From Streptomyces griseoviridis (GTDB lineage Bacteria; Actinomycetota; Actinomycetes; Streptomycetales; Streptomycetaceae), in the NCBI RefSeq assembly GCF_005222485.1, contig NZ_CP029078.1, positions 4,553,501-4,617,500 on the forward strand: a stretch of DNA of 64,000 bases, given 5' to 3'. The translations under genes and the position numbers were made by a program. Numbering within the stretch: the stretch's first letter is position 1; each line of letters opens with the position of its first letter. The notes beneath the pieces were generated by a model that saw only the letters and a list, made by a program, of their open reading frames with translations, was not told the origin of the DNA and did no database searches. This document shows, in pieces, positions 1 to 8,717 of this stretch.

Positions 1-4
1 CCCC

Positions 5-49
5 GGGCTCTCGGCCTGGGCAACCGCCCGCCGCTCGGGCCGGGAGCCC
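5..49. terminator. Imperfect hairpin, possible terminator at window edge
   Basis: Bases 5-16 and 38-49 form a 12-bp stem with one wobble pair around a GC-rich loop. It could end transcription of ssgA or of a gene lying outside the window. Nothing else is recognised between here and the ssgA stop codon. Confidence 0.35.
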
Positions 50-227
50 CAGACGCTGAGGGAAGCCGCCGAGCGCTCGGGCGACGCGGTTTCCCTCCAC
101 ACCAGCGCCCCCGTTTCCGGGAGCCTCCGCAGAAGCGTTACTGCACAACTTCTTCACACGGAACAAGCCACTGCGCCCGCCTCCGGCCACCCGCACCGGA
201 ACTCGCCGCCGCCCCCGCGCCCGGCCG

Positions 228-665
228 TCACCCGGCGCTCTGCTCCTCCGCCAGGATCCGGTCGAGGGCCTCGTCGAGGTGGGTGTCGAAGTCGGCGAGG
301 GCACCCTCCTGACCGAGCGGCACCAGTTTGTCGGTGCGGTCGAGGAACGCGATGACCGGCGCCGTCGAGGACCGGAACAACGCCTGGTCGCGGCCGACCT
401 GAAGGCGGATCAGCACCTCGACGAGGGAGTCGCAGTCGGCGGGCTCGACCCGCACATCGCCTTCCCCGCAGGGCCTGCCCACTCCGTCGATCAGCAGTTC
501 ACGGCCGAACGTCCAGGTCACCGGGGCGTCGCCCGGCAAGTGGAAGGTCAGCCGCACGGCATAGGGATCGCCGGTCTCGTACCGCAGCTCGACCGGGATG
601 CGGAACGAGAGCTCCTCGGAGACGAGAAAGCTCATCATGACCTCTGCCTGTACGGACTCGCGCAT
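228..665 (-). CDS. ssgA: SsgA, SsgA-like protein (SALP) sporulation regulator
   Basis: A 145-residue protein of the actinomycete-specific SsgA-like family, which controls septum-site placement and sporulation-specific division. The N-terminus (MRESVQAEVMMSFLVSEELS) and the motif FLDRTDKLVPLGQE close to the C-terminus match my memory of S. coelicolor SsgA very closely, and the length is right for the family. No signal peptide or membrane segment is visible. It lies 100 bp downstream of the IclR-type gene ssgR on the same strand; in S. coelicolor SsgR is known to activate ssgA. The start at MRESV is well supported by family similarity. Confidence 0.95.
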   Translation of the reverse strand: MRESVQAEVMMSFLVSEELSFRIPVELRYETGDPYAVRLTFHLPGDAPVTWTFGRELLIDGVGRPCGEGDVRVEPADCDSLVEVLIRLQVGRDQALFRSSTAPVIAFLDRTDKLVPLGQEGALADFDTHLDEALDRILAEEQSAG

Positions 666-765
666 CGCCTACCCCGTCGTATGAAGCCGGTTGGCTGGGA
701 ATGATCCCCCCTGACACTCCAGGCATCTTGCTTAACGTGCACGACAGATCACAAGGAGTGATTTT

Positions 766-2121
766 TCAGATACTGATAGAGATCGACAGTGACCCCAGCA
801 AACGCCCCACTTCGGCCTGCAACTGACGTGCCGCGGCGGGCAGCCGGTCGGCCTGGTGAGCGGGCAGAGACAGGGCCACAGCTGCGGCTGTGCTGCCCGC
901 GGTGACGGGAATTGCCGCACAAACCGTGCCGAGCGCATATTCCTGTCGCTCGAGCACCGGATCCATCCGACCCACCCGTTCGAGGCGCCGGAGCAGGCTG
1001 TGACCGTCACGCACCGTGTACGGCGTGATGGTGCGGACCGGGTAGCGGGCGAGATGGTCGCGGCGGGAGGCGTCGTCGAGCTGGGAGAGCAGACACTGCC
1101 CGATGGCGTGCGCGTGCGCCGTCTCGCGGAAGTCGGCCCACTCGGCGACCGCCGGGGTGGCGGGGGTGTCGGAGACGATCTGGACCTCGACCTCGCCGTC
1201 GACGTAGACGGCGTAGTAGATGGGCGCCCCGAGGGCGTCCCGCCAGCGGGCGAGGATGTCGGCGACCGTGCTGCGACGTTTCTGCCGTGCGCCGCCGCTG
1301 CTGAGGCGCTCCGCCGCGTCGCCGAGGAAGAACAGGCCGCGGTCCCGGCTGAGATAGCCCTCGTGCACGAGGGTGCGCAGCAGGTGGTAGGCGGTGGGCA
1401 GGGCGAGCCCGGTCTCGCGGGCGAGCTGTTTGGCGGGGGCGCCGTGCTGGTGCTCGGCGACCCGCTCCAGCAGCCGCATGGCCCGCTGCACCGACCCGAT
1501 GAGCGTGCCGGGCGGCGCGGCTTCGGCGTGGTGGGGCTGCGCGGGGGCGGTGGCCGGTGTGGGCCGGGGCCGCGCGGCGGGGGCGTCGGGGGGTGCGGGG
1601 TGGGGGTGGGACGAGGGCGGCGGCGGGGGCGGTGCGGGTGTCCGGGGCGCGGAGGTGCCGGCAGGCGTCGCCTGGGTCTGCCGGGCCGCGGGAGCGGCAC
1701 GAGGCGCCGGGGGTCGGCGGGTCTCGGGGGGTGACGGCGGTGTGGCCGGCACCCGGGACGATGGGGCGCCGGGGAGCGACGGTGGCGTCGCGAGCGCCCG
1801 GGACGGCGGGGTGCCGGACCGCGCCGGACGGGGTGGCCCTGCCGCCGGGGCGGGAGGGGGCACCGGGTGGGCCGCCGGGGACGTCCGCGCCGAGGAGTCA
1901 GCCGAAGAGGCAGAGGAGGTGGCCGAGGAGGGCGTCCTCCAGGGTGGTCGGTCCGGCGGAGCGGCCGGCGGCGCGGCGGGCGGTGCCGCACGGTCCTGGG
2001 TCGACGGACCCGGCTGTTCCGGGGGTCTGGCCGGGCGGGCGGCCACCGGGACGACCGGACGGCGTGAGGTGGGTCCCGGCGGTGCGTGGGGGGTGGTGGA
2101 TGCGGTGTCTGCCGTCGCCAA
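766..2121 (-). CDS. ssgR: SsgR, IclR-family activator of ssgA
   Basis: IclR-type regulator. Its last 247 residues hold an N-terminal winged helix-turn-helix (from GTLIGSVQRAMRLLERV, residue 205, with PTAYHLLRTLVHEG as the recognition part) and a C-terminal effector-type domain. About 204 residues of Pro/Ala-rich low-complexity sequence precede the core if translation starts at the TTG at 2121. A GGGAG ribosome site sits 7 bases before that TTG, but known SsgR proteins are about as long as the core alone, so the true start may be far downstream. Position just upstream of ssgA and the similarity support the symbol. The protein ends in an odd SISISI tail. Confidence 0.85.
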   Translation of the reverse strand: MATADTASTTPHAPPGPTSRRPVVPVAARPARPPEQPGPSTQDRAAPPAAPPAAPPDRPPWRTPSSATSSASSADSSARTSPAAHPVPPPAPAAGPPRPARSGTPPSRALATPPSLPGAPSSRVPATPPSPPETRRPPAPRAAPAARQTQATPAGTSAPRTPAPPPPPPSSHPHPAPPDAPAARPRPTPATAPAQPHHAEAAPPGTLIGSVQRAMRLLERVAEHQHGAPAKQLARETGLALPTAYHLLRTLVHEGYLSRDRGLFFLGDAAERLSSGGARQKRRSTVADILARWRDALGAPIYYAVYVDGEVEVQIVSDTPATPAVAEWADFRETAHAHAIGQCLLSQLDDASRRDHLARYPVRTITPYTVRDGHSLLRRLERVGRMDPVLERQEYALGTVCAAIPVTAGSTAAAVALSLPAHQADRLPAAARQLQAEVGRLLGSLSISISI

Positions 2122-2313
2122 GGGTCACTCCCGATGCGCGCGGGGACGGCCCGTGCGGAGCGACACGGGAGGGGGTGTGCCCCTCGCGGGGTGGTCCCCG
2201 CGTCGATTTCCGGACTCTAACCGCCCGTCGTCGCCCGTGGACCGCCCGTCAGGAAACTTCCCCCGCGCGAGGGAACCGGTGATTCCCCTTGGCCGCCCGG
2301 CCGCCCGCGGGCG

Positions 2314-2526
2314 TCACCAGTCGCTGCGCGACGACGAGCTGGAGGTGAACTTCCGCACCACGTAGATCAGTCCGGCGACCAGCGCCACGAACACCAGCAC
2401 CTTGAACAGCACCCAGATGACGAATCCGAGGACGCTCACGATCAGGCTGCCGAACACGACCAGCGCGATCACGGGCACCGCGACCCACTTCACCCACCAG
2501 GGAAGTCCCGCGAAGATCTCACCCAT
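2314..2526 (-). CDS. Small membrane protein, DUF5326 type
   Basis: A 70-residue protein with one long or two adjacent hydrophobic segments (about residues 10-60, VKWVAVPVIALVVFG and VIWVLFKVLVFVALVAGLIY), ending in a Ser-rich, basic tail (FTSSSSSRSDW). It resembles the short Streptomyces membrane proteins annotated as DUF5326, whose function is unknown. A GGACGAG ribosome site precedes the ATG. It follows the cupin gene on the same strand and could share its transcript. The GC-rich hairpin potential around 2598-2622 lies between the two genes. Confidence 0.8.
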   Translation of the reverse strand: MGEIFAGLPWWVKWVAVPVIALVVFGSLIVSVLGFVIWVLFKVLVFVALVAGLIYVVRKFTSSSSSRSDW

Positions 2527-2672
2527 TGCTCTCGTCCTTACCTCTCCGCCCGTACTCGCACCGGGTCCCTTTGATGTCTGTGTCCGATGCTAGGACCGGC
2601 CGGGGCCCAGCGGGGGCCCCGCACCCCCTGTCCTGCCCTGACTGATCCCCTAGGGAACCCGGAGGCCGCGCC

Positions 2673-2990
2673 TCAGCTCTCCGGGGGAGAGAACACCACG
2701 AGAACCCGGAGATCCTCGCTGATGTGATGGAACTTGTGCGCGACACCGGCCGGCACGTAGACGACGCTGCCGCGCGCGACCTGGGTGGTCTCCATGCCGA
2801 CGGTGATCGCGGCCCGGCCGCTGACGACGAAGTACACCTCGTCCTGTTGGTGCGGACGCTGCGGGTCCTGGCTCCCGGCGTCGAGCGCGTAGAGGCCCAC
2901 GGACATGTTCCGCTCACGCAGGAACTGGAGGTAGGCGCCGTCGTTGGCGGCGCGTTCCGCCTCCAGTTCGTCCAGCCGGAAAGCCTTCAT
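2673..2990 (-). CDS. Small cupin-domain protein
   Basis: A 105-residue single-domain cupin. Residues 47-90 contain the metal-site pattern HQQDEVYFVVSGRA (first cupin motif, with His and Glu) and VYVPAGVAHKFHH (second motif, with the last metal-ligand His). Such proteins bind a divalent metal in a small beta-barrel; the substrate cannot be told from sequence. The start at 2990 (MKAFRLDELE) gives a compact protein of usual size, and the longer upstream reading frame would run through the divergent gene at 3049. It is transcribed away from the holin-like gene, with 58 bp between the two start codons, so both promoters must lie in that gap. Confidence 0.85.
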   Translation of the reverse strand: MKAFRLDELEAERAANDGAYLQFLRERNMSVGLYALDAGSQDPQRPHQQDEVYFVVSGRAAITVGMETTQVARGSVVYVPAGVAHKFHHISEDLRVLVVFSPPES

Positions 2991-3048
2991 CGTCCTGTAG
3001 TCCTCGTCCCGATGCTCGTGCCCGATCCCGTCTGCAACGATCAGACAC

Positions 3049-3426
3049 ATGAAGAATTTCCTAGTCAAGACGATCGCCAACGCGGGTGCCCTGGCGGTTG
3101 CCGTCTGGCTCCTCGACAAGATCACCCTGACCGGTGACAGCACCGGCAAGAAGGCCGGCACGCTGATCGTCGTCGCGCTGCTGTTCGGCCTGGTGAACTT
3201 CCTGGTCAAGCCCATTGTGAAGGTCCTGACGTTCCCGCTGTTCATCCTGACGCTCGGGCTGATCACCCTGGTGGTCAACGCGCTGATGCTGCTGCTGACC
3301 TCGTGGCTGGCCGACAAGCTCGACCTCAGTTTCCACGTCGACGGATTCTGGACAGCGGTCCTGGGCGGCCTGATCATCTCTGTCGTTTCCTGGGCGCTGA
3401 ACGTCGTTCTGCCTGACTCGGACTGA
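3049..3426 (+). CDS. Phage-holin-family (superfamily IV) membrane protein
   Basis: A 125-residue protein with four hydrophobic segments (about residues 10-25, 35-58, 60-90 and 100-122), matching the PF04020-type family of small bacterial membrane proteins named for a resemblance to phage holins. The pattern VNFLVKPIVKVLTFPLFILT is typical of the family. Members are chromosomal and widespread in actinobacteria and there is no sign of prophage here, so a lysis function is not implied. It is followed after 7 bp by ptpA and may be cotranscribed with it. Confidence 0.85.
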   Translation: MKNFLVKTIANAGALAVAVWLLDKITLTGDSTGKKAGTLIVVALLFGLVNFLVKPIVKVLTFPLFILTLGLITLVVNALMLLLTSWLADKLDLSFHVDGFWTAVLGGLIISVVSWALNVVLPDSD

Positions 3427-3433
3427 GCGCACG

Positions 3434-3925
3434 ATGACCTATCACGTCTGTTTCGTCTGTACGGGCAACATCTGCCGCTCCCCGATGGCCGAGTCCGTCT
3501 TCCGGGCCCGCACCGTCGAGGCCGGTCTCGCGGACCTCGTCGAGGTCGACAGCGCCGGCACCGACGGCTGGCACGAGGGCGACGGCGCCGACCCGCGCAC
3601 CGTCTCCGTCCTGGAGGACCACGGCTACGGGACCGAGCACACCGCACGCAGGTTCGACCGGTCCTGGTTCGACCGTCTCGATCTCGTCATCGCCCTCGAC
3701 ACCGGCCACCTCGCGTCCCTCCGCCGCCTCGCGCCGACCGCGCGGGACGCGGAGAAGGTGCGGCTGCTGCGCTCGTACGACCCGGCGGCGGGCTCGGACC
3801 TCGACGTTCCCGACCCTTACTACGGGGGCCTGGACGGCTTCGAGGAGTGCCTTGAGATGGTGGAGGCGGCGAGCGACGGCCTGCTCGCCGCGGTACGCGA
3901 GCAAGTGGAGGGACGAGCGGTATGA
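3434..3925 (+). CDS. ptpA: PtpA, low-molecular-weight protein tyrosine phosphatase
   Basis: A 163-residue cytoplasmic phosphatase. The active-site loop CTGNICRS supplies Cys9 as nucleophile and Arg15 (CX5R), and DPYYGG near residue 127 supplies the general-acid Asp, so all catalytic residues are present. The family removes phosphate from phosphotyrosine. In Streptomyces PtpA has been linked to secondary metabolism, which I recall rather than see here. The stop codon overlaps the start of the next gene (ATGA), showing translational coupling with the PLP enzyme. Confidence 0.95.
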   Translation: MTYHVCFVCTGNICRSPMAESVFRARTVEAGLADLVEVDSAGTDGWHEGDGADPRTVSVLEDHGYGTEHTARRFDRSWFDRLDLVIALDTGHLASLRRLAPTARDAEKVRLLRSYDPAAGSDLDVPDPYYGGLDGFEECLEMVEAASDGLLAAVREQVEGRAV

Positions 3926-5079
3926 GTGATTCCGCCAGAGAAACGCCGGTGGACGACGGCAAGGGCGACGGCACGCGCGCGGTGCGGGCGGGGCTGCCCG
4001 AGCCGGTCAAGCACGAGCCGACACTGCCGGGACCGGTGTTCGCCGCCCACTTCCACCTGCCGGGGGAGCCGACCGGGGCGTACACCTACGGCCGGGACGA
4101 GAACCCCACCTGGACGCTCCTGGAGCGCGCCATCGGCGAGCTGGAGGCGCCCGGCAGGGACGACGTCGAGACGCTCGTGTTCGCCTCAGGGATGGCCGCC
4201 ATCTCGGCCGTCCTCTTCTCCCAGCTGAGCGCGGGCGACACGGTGGTCCTCCCGAACGACGGCTACCAGGTGCTGCCCCTGGTGCGGGCGCAGCTGGAGG
4301 CGTACGGCGTCCAGGTGCGCACCGCGCCGACCGGCGGCGACGCCCAGCTCGACGTGCTGGACGGCGCGAAGCTGCTGTGGATCGAGTCGCCGTCCAACCC
4401 CGGGCTCGACGTCTGCGACATCCGCCGGCTGGTCGAGGCGGCGCACGCGCGGGGCGTCCTGGTCGCCGTCGACAACACGCTGGCAACGCCGCTCGGGCAG
4501 CGCCCGCTTGAGCTGGGCGCCGACTTCGCCGTGGCCAGCGGAACCAAGCAGCTCACCGGGCACGGGGACGTGCTGCTCGGATACGTCGTCGGCGGCGACG
4601 CCGGGGCCATGACCGCCGTCCGCCGCTGGCGCAAGATCGTCGGCGCGATCCCGGGGCCGATGGAGGCGTGGCTCGCCCACCGTTCGGTCGCCACGCTCCA
4701 ACTGCGCGTGGACCGGCAGTGCGCGAGCGCCCTGCTGGTCGCCCAGGCGCTGCGGGAGCGGCCCGAGGTGACCGGACTGCGCTACCCGGGGCTGCCCGAC
4801 GACCCGTCGCACGAGGTCGCCTCGCGGCAGATGCGGCGCTACGGGTGCGTGGTGTCGTTCACGCTACCCACGCGCGCGCGTGCCGAGGCGTTCCTGGACG
4901 CCCTGCGGCTGGTGGACGACGCGACCAGCTTCGGCGGGGTGCGCTCCACGGCCGAGCGGCGCGGGCGCTGGGGCGGGGACGCGGTCGCTGAGGGTTTCGT
5001 CCGGCTGTCGGTCGGCGCCGAGGACCCCGAGGATCTGGTGGCGGATCTGCTCCGGGCGCTGGACGCGTCCGCACGGTGA
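3922..5079 (+). CDS. Cys/Met-metabolism PLP-dependent lyase (cystathionine gamma-lyase type)
   Basis: A 385-residue fold-type I PLP enzyme of the trans-sulphuration family. Lys209 in ASGTKQLTGHGD is the predicted PLP-binding lysine. The upstream blocks LVFASGMAAISAV (cofactor phosphate contact), YGRDENPTW and WIESPSNPGLDVCDI are the usual family landmarks. The family includes cystathionine gamma-lyase, cystathionine gamma-synthase and methionine gamma-lyase, and the exact substrate cannot be settled from sequence. It overlaps ptpA by 4 bases (ATGA). About 180 bp of non-coding sequence and a candidate promoter for the LysR gene follow. Confidence 0.88.
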   Translation: MSDSARETPVDDGKGDGTRAVRAGLPEPVKHEPTLPGPVFAAHFHLPGEPTGAYTYGRDENPTWTLLERAIGELEAPGRDDVETLVFASGMAAISAVLFSQLSAGDTVVLPNDGYQVLPLVRAQLEAYGVQVRTAPTGGDAQLDVLDGAKLLWIESPSNPGLDVCDIRRLVEAAHARGVLVAVDNTLATPLGQRPLELGADFAVASGTKQLTGHGDVLLGYVVGGDAGAMTAVRRWRKIVGAIPGPMEAWLAHRSVATLQLRVDRQCASALLVAQALRERPEVTGLRYPGLPDDPSHEVASRQMRRYGCVVSFTLPTRARAEAFLDALRLVDDATSFGGVRSTAERRGRWGGDAVAEGFVRLSVGAEDPEDLVADLLRALDASAR

Positions 5080-5199
5080 CCGGTTTACGCCCCTCCGCCC
5101 GACTGTCCCGGGAGGATGGCGGACGGTCCGAACCTCCCCCCTCGTGGCTCGGACCGTCCTCGGCTCCGCGCACGCGAAGAACCGTGCGTACGAGGCTAG

Positions 5200-5239
5200 T
5201 TGACTCTCTGTCAGTGTCCAATCACAGTAGCGACAGAGA
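5200..5239 (+). promoter_or_regulatory. Candidate promoter and inverted repeat upstream of LysR gene
   Basis: TTGACT at 5200-5205 and CACAGT at 5223-5228, 17 bp apart, look like a housekeeping-type promoter. An inverted repeat TCTCTGTC (5205-5212) and GACAGAGA (5232-5239) overlaps it and could be an operator, possibly for the LysR protein itself. This is inference from pattern only. Confidence 0.4.
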
Positions 5240-5309
5240 CCTATCGACTTATTTATAGTTGGCCCCTGCCCAACGGCTGGAGGACGGGCGGGGAAAGGGA
5301 AGGCGCACT

Positions 5310-6227
5310 ATGGATCTGGCCCTGCTGCGCACGTTCGTGACCGTGCACCGGGCTGGTTCCTTCACCCGCGCCGCCGCGCTGCTCGGCCTCTCCCAGCCGG
5401 CCGTGACCTCCCAGATAAGGACGCTGGAACGGCAGCTGGGACGCCCCCTGTTCCTGCGCCAGCCGCGGGGTGTGACCCCGACGACCATCGGGGACGAACT
5501 CGCGCACAAGGCCGCCCCGCATCTCGACGCGCTGGTGGAGATCACCGAGACCGGCCTCGACGAGGACTCCGCCCTGCGCACCCTGCACCTCGCGGGCCCG
5601 CCGGAGTTCACCGCGGAACGGGCGCTGCCCGCGCTCACCGAGCTGACGGGCGAGGACGGCCGGGGCTTCGCGCTGCGCGCCTCCTTCGGGACCGCCGAGG
5701 AGACCTTGGAGGGGCTGGGCGCCGGGCACCATGATCTGGCCATCGGAACGGCCCGTCCGCGCGGCTCCCTGTTCACGGCGACCCCGCTCTGCGACGAGGA
5801 GCACGTCCTGGTCGCCGCCCCCGGGTACGCCGAGCTGATCGGCCCGGCGGACGGCGGGCGGGACGGCCACCGTCCGGGGGCGGCGGAGCTGGCGGGCGTC
5901 CCGGTGATCGAGGTGCACGAGACGCTGCCCTTCGTCTCCCGCTACTGGGCCTCCGTCTTCGACTGCCGGCCGACCGCGCCGGGCACCGTGATCGTGCCGG
6001 ACCTGCGCGCGGTGCTCGCCTGCGCGGTCGCGGGCGCCGGGCTCGCCGTGCTGCCGCGCTATCTGTGCGCGTCCGCTCTGGAGCGCGGTGCCGTGGTGGC
6101 GCTGCACGAGCCTCCGGTGCCGCCCCTGCGCACGTACTTCCTGGTGGTCCGCTCGGGCACGCTGGCCCTTCCGCACATCGCGCGGGCGCACGACTGGCTG
6201 CTGAGGGCCGCGGCGGGCTGGACCTGA
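5310..6227 (+). CDS. LysR-family transcriptional regulator
   Basis: A 305-residue regulator with an N-terminal winged helix-turn-helix (residues 1-60: MDLALLRTFVTVHRAGSFTR, then LGLSQPAVTSQIRTLERQLG) and a C-terminal periplasmic-binding-protein-like effector domain of normal LysR length. The ATG at 5310 is chosen because the helix-turn-helix starts in the first residues and a GGGAAGG-like ribosome site lies just upstream. Its target is unknown; the inverted repeat in its own promoter suggests autoregulation. It is followed by a near-perfect parS site and the Nudix gene on the same strand. Confidence 0.93.
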   Translation: MDLALLRTFVTVHRAGSFTRAAALLGLSQPAVTSQIRTLERQLGRPLFLRQPRGVTPTTIGDELAHKAAPHLDALVEITETGLDEDSALRTLHLAGPPEFTAERALPALTELTGEDGRGFALRASFGTAEETLEGLGAGHHDLAIGTARPRGSLFTATPLCDEEHVLVAAPGYAELIGPADGGRDGHRPGAAELAGVPVIEVHETLPFVSRYWASVFDCRPTAPGTVIVPDLRAVLACAVAGAGLAVLPRYLCASALERGAVVALHEPPVPPLRTYFLVVRSGTLALPHIARAHDWLLRAAAGWT

Positions 6228-6278
6228 CCGGAGAGCCCCCGGCGGCGACCGAGGGTTCGGCCGATGACGTCCCGCGAT

Positions 6279-6292
6279 GTTTCACGTGGAAC
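6279..6292. promoter_or_regulatory. parS-like ParB-binding site, one mismatch
   Basis: GTTTCACGTGGAAC differs from the consensus GTTTCACGTGAAAC at one base (G for A at position 11). It lies between the LysR and Nudix genes. Confidence 0.75.
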
Positions 6293-6313
6293 CAGCGGGG
6301 CCACATTTCTCCC

Positions 6314-6796
6314 ATGACCGTCCGACCCGTGGTCAAGCGCACCGCACGTGCCGTCCTGCTGGACGGCGACGACCTGATCCTGATCAAGCGCACCAAGCCA
6401 GGTGTCGATCCCTACTGGGTGACCCCCGGTGGCGGGGTCGAGGCCGAGGACACGACCGTCGTCGACGCCCTGCACCGCGAGGTGCACGAGGAACTCGGCG
6501 CCAAGATCATCGACGTGGTCCCCTGCTTCGTCGACACCGTCGAACACATCGGCGCGGACGCCGCGACGACCGGCGTGAAGGTGCAGCACTTCTTCGTCTG
6601 CCGCCTGGAGTCCATGGACATCTCGCAGCGCCACGGCCCCGAGATGGACGAGCCGGCCGGGGAGTACGAGATCGTCCGGGTGCCCTTCACCCGCGTCGGG
6701 ATCGCCTCGGTCCACCTGGTGCCGCTGTCGCTGCGCCACTACCTGGACGGCAACATCGAGGGCGTCCGCGCGATGCACGCCCCCGACCTGGGCTGA
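6314..6796 (+). CDS. Nudix hydrolase
   Basis: A 160-residue Nudix-fold protein. The Nudix box is recognisable around residues 36-61: GGGVEAED, then REVHEELGA, which carries the REUXEEXGU metal-binding core. The loop between the two halves is slightly longer than the canonical seven residues. These enzymes hydrolyse nucleoside diphosphates linked to another group; the substrate is not predictable here. The ATG at 6314 begins right before the first strand (VKRTARAVLL) and 22 bases after the parS-like site. The gene is convergent with the globin gene, only 14 bp apart, so a shared terminator must sit at the junction. Confidence 0.9.
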   Translation: MTVRPVVKRTARAVLLDGDDLILIKRTKPGVDPYWVTPGGGVEAEDTTVVDALHREVHEELGAKIIDVVPCFVDTVEHIGADAATTGVKVQHFFVCRLESMDISQRHGPEMDEPAGEYEIVRVPFTRVGIASVHLVPLSLRHYLDGNIEGVRAMHAPDLG

Positions 6797-6810
6797 GGCG
6801 GGGCGACGGA

Positions 6811-8184
6811 TCAGCCGTCGACGGTGAGGAGTTCCTCCACCTCGTCGTGGCGTATGCGCTCCTGCGGGAACCCCGCGCTGCGCAGGACGTGGACTCCGCT
6901 GCGGATCATGCCGGGCGGCCCTGAGAGATAGGCGTCGTAGCCGTTCCACGGGCCGAACTCGCGCACGGCGTCGGGAAGTCCGATGTGCCCCTGCTGGTCG
7001 ATGATCGCGCGGACCGAGAGCCACGAGTGGGCCTGCTGGAGCCTGAGCATGGTGTTGATGTCGTACAGGTCGACGTCGGTGCGGGCGCCGTAGAACACCT
7101 CGACCGGCCGCCGCTCGCCGTGTTCGGCGACGTCCTCGACCAGGGCCTTGATCGGCGCTATGCCGGTGCCGCCGCCCAGGCAGAGCAGCCCGCTGTCGCT
7201 GGTGTGGTCCACGGTCATCGCGCCGCCCGGCGGACCGAGCCTGATGACGTCGCCGAGCCGGGCGCGGTGCACCAGGGCGTTGGAGACCCAGCCCGCCGGG
7301 ACGGCCTTCACGTGGAAGGAGAGCAGTCCGTCGGAGCGGGGCGCCGAGGCGAAGGAGTAGTGCCGCCAGACGCGCGGCCACCACGGCGTCTCGACGCTCG
7401 TGTACTGCCCGGCGAGGAACGGGTACGGCTGGTCGGGGCGGACCGTGACGACGGCTATGTCAGGCGTCCTGCGGTCGTGCGCGACCACCTCGGCGTGCCA
7501 CCAGGCGGGCGCCCGCATCTGGTCCACGGCGGCCGCGTCGATCATGACCTGCGAGATCGTCGTGTACGCCCGGACCCAGGCCGCTTCCATGGCCTGGTCC
7601 CAGATGTGCGACGCGTACTTGCTCAGCGCGCCGATGAGGCACTCGCCGACGGCCGGGTAGTGCTCGGGGAGGGTGCCGTACTTGCGGTGGCCGCGGCCCA
7701 GGTTCTGGAGGTAGGCGACCAGCACCTCGGTGTTGTCGATGTGCTCGGCCGCGGTGAGCAGCGCCTTGAGCAGCCGGTCGCGCTGGGTGTCCATCGCGGC
7801 CGGGAACAGCGGCCTGAGTTGCGGGTGGCGGACGAACAGCAGGGCGTAGAAGTACGAGGTGACCTTGTCGGCCACCGGCTCGACCTCCGCCATGGTCCGG
7901 CGGATCAGGAGCGCGTCGGGTGACGCCTGTTGGGCCGGGGGCGGCGGCGGGGTGTGGTCCTGGGCTGCCGGGCCGGGCGGGGCGGTCTGGGCGCGCTGCG
8001 GGGGGACGCGTGGGCGCTCACCGAACATCCCGATGTTCTCGGCGAGTCGTCGGTCGGCCTGGCCGCCGTCGCTCGGGGGCCGTGCGCCGTTCGGGGTCGT
8101 CTCGGGCTGGGGCGGCGTGCCGAACCAGCCGCCTCCGCCGCCCGAAGTGCCGTTGTCGGCCGACGCGGTGGTCGGAGCGTCCAT
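6811..8184 (-). CDS. Flavohemoglobin-like globin/FAD/NAD oxidoreductase
   Basis: About 457 residues: a low-complexity Gly/Pro-rich N-terminal region of about 100 residues, a globin domain, and a ferredoxin-reductase-like module. The globin part has the flavohemoglobin-style segment GHRKYGTLPEHYPAVGE with the likely proximal haem His. The reductase has RHYSFASAP (FAD-binding RxYS) and GGGTGIAP (NAD-binding). This order is that of nitric oxide dioxygenase-type flavohemoglobins, so NO or oxygen chemistry is plausible. The ATG at 8184 (MDAPTTASADNG) is preferred because GGCGAGG lies 7 bases upstream. An ATG at 8205 or a TTG at 8310 are alternatives with poorer ribosome sites. Confidence 0.87.
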   Translation of the reverse strand: MDAPTTASADNGTSGGGGGWFGTPPQPETTPNGARPPSDGGQADRRLAENIGMFGERPRVPPQRAQTAPPGPAAQDHTPPPPPAQQASPDALLIRRTMAEVEPVADKVTSYFYALLFVRHPQLRPLFPAAMDTQRDRLLKALLTAAEHIDNTEVLVAYLQNLGRGHRKYGTLPEHYPAVGECLIGALSKYASHIWDQAMEAAWVRAYTTISQVMIDAAAVDQMRAPAWWHAEVVAHDRRTPDIAVVTVRPDQPYPFLAGQYTSVETPWWPRVWRHYSFASAPRSDGLLSFHVKAVPAGWVSNALVHRARLGDVIRLGPPGGAMTVDHTSDSGLLCLGGGTGIAPIKALVEDVAEHGERRPVEVFYGARTDVDLYDINTMLRLQQAHSWLSVRAIIDQQGHIGLPDAVREFGPWNGYDAYLSGPPGMIRSGVHVLRSAGFPQERIRHDEVEELLTVDG

Positions 8185-8593
8185 CGTGAGCCTCGCCTCG
8201 AACATCTTTCGGTCGGTCTCCGCACTTCCTCGATCGGAAGATGCCCGCTTTCCCCCGTAGACGGCTTTCCTAACCCGTTTCGTTCCCTTGGCCGACGCGG
8301 CCTCATTCAACCTTCGTCGACAATACGTACCGGCGGGTAAGGCGAGAGTGTGAGATGTACCGCAGCACGGTCGACCACCACACCCCCGTCGAACCGGAGT
8401 CGACCATACCGGTCGTCGCTCCGATCACAAGTCTGTGCTCCCGTCACCTCGGTTTTTCCTCCCGAAAAAGGCGGCGCGAAACGGCAGTTATCCCAACTAC
8501 CGGACGTCCCGGCCCCCTTCGGGGACTGCCCGCCGATTCGGCGCGGGACGGATTGCGCCCTCCATCCAAGTCGGCCGTTCTGCGTTCGCCCAT

Positions 8594-8607
8594 GTTTCAC
8601 GTGAAAC
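8594..8607. promoter_or_regulatory. parS, perfect ParB-binding site
   Basis: Exact palindrome GTTTCACGTGAAAC, in the intergenic region before the GNAT gene at 8718. Confidence 0.93.
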
Positions 8608-8717
8608 ACCCCCCGGAGAGCCTTGGTTGTGCATCGGATCACGGCATGGCCAAAAGCTCGTGCGTCTCCCCGCAAAGAGGTGGACGACGGGGGTACCCGT
8701 CAGACAGCCTGACCTGC

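Noticed and set aside
3049..3426. Prophage, because of the holin-family name
   Set aside because: The family is a common chromosomal membrane protein and no other phage gene is nearby.
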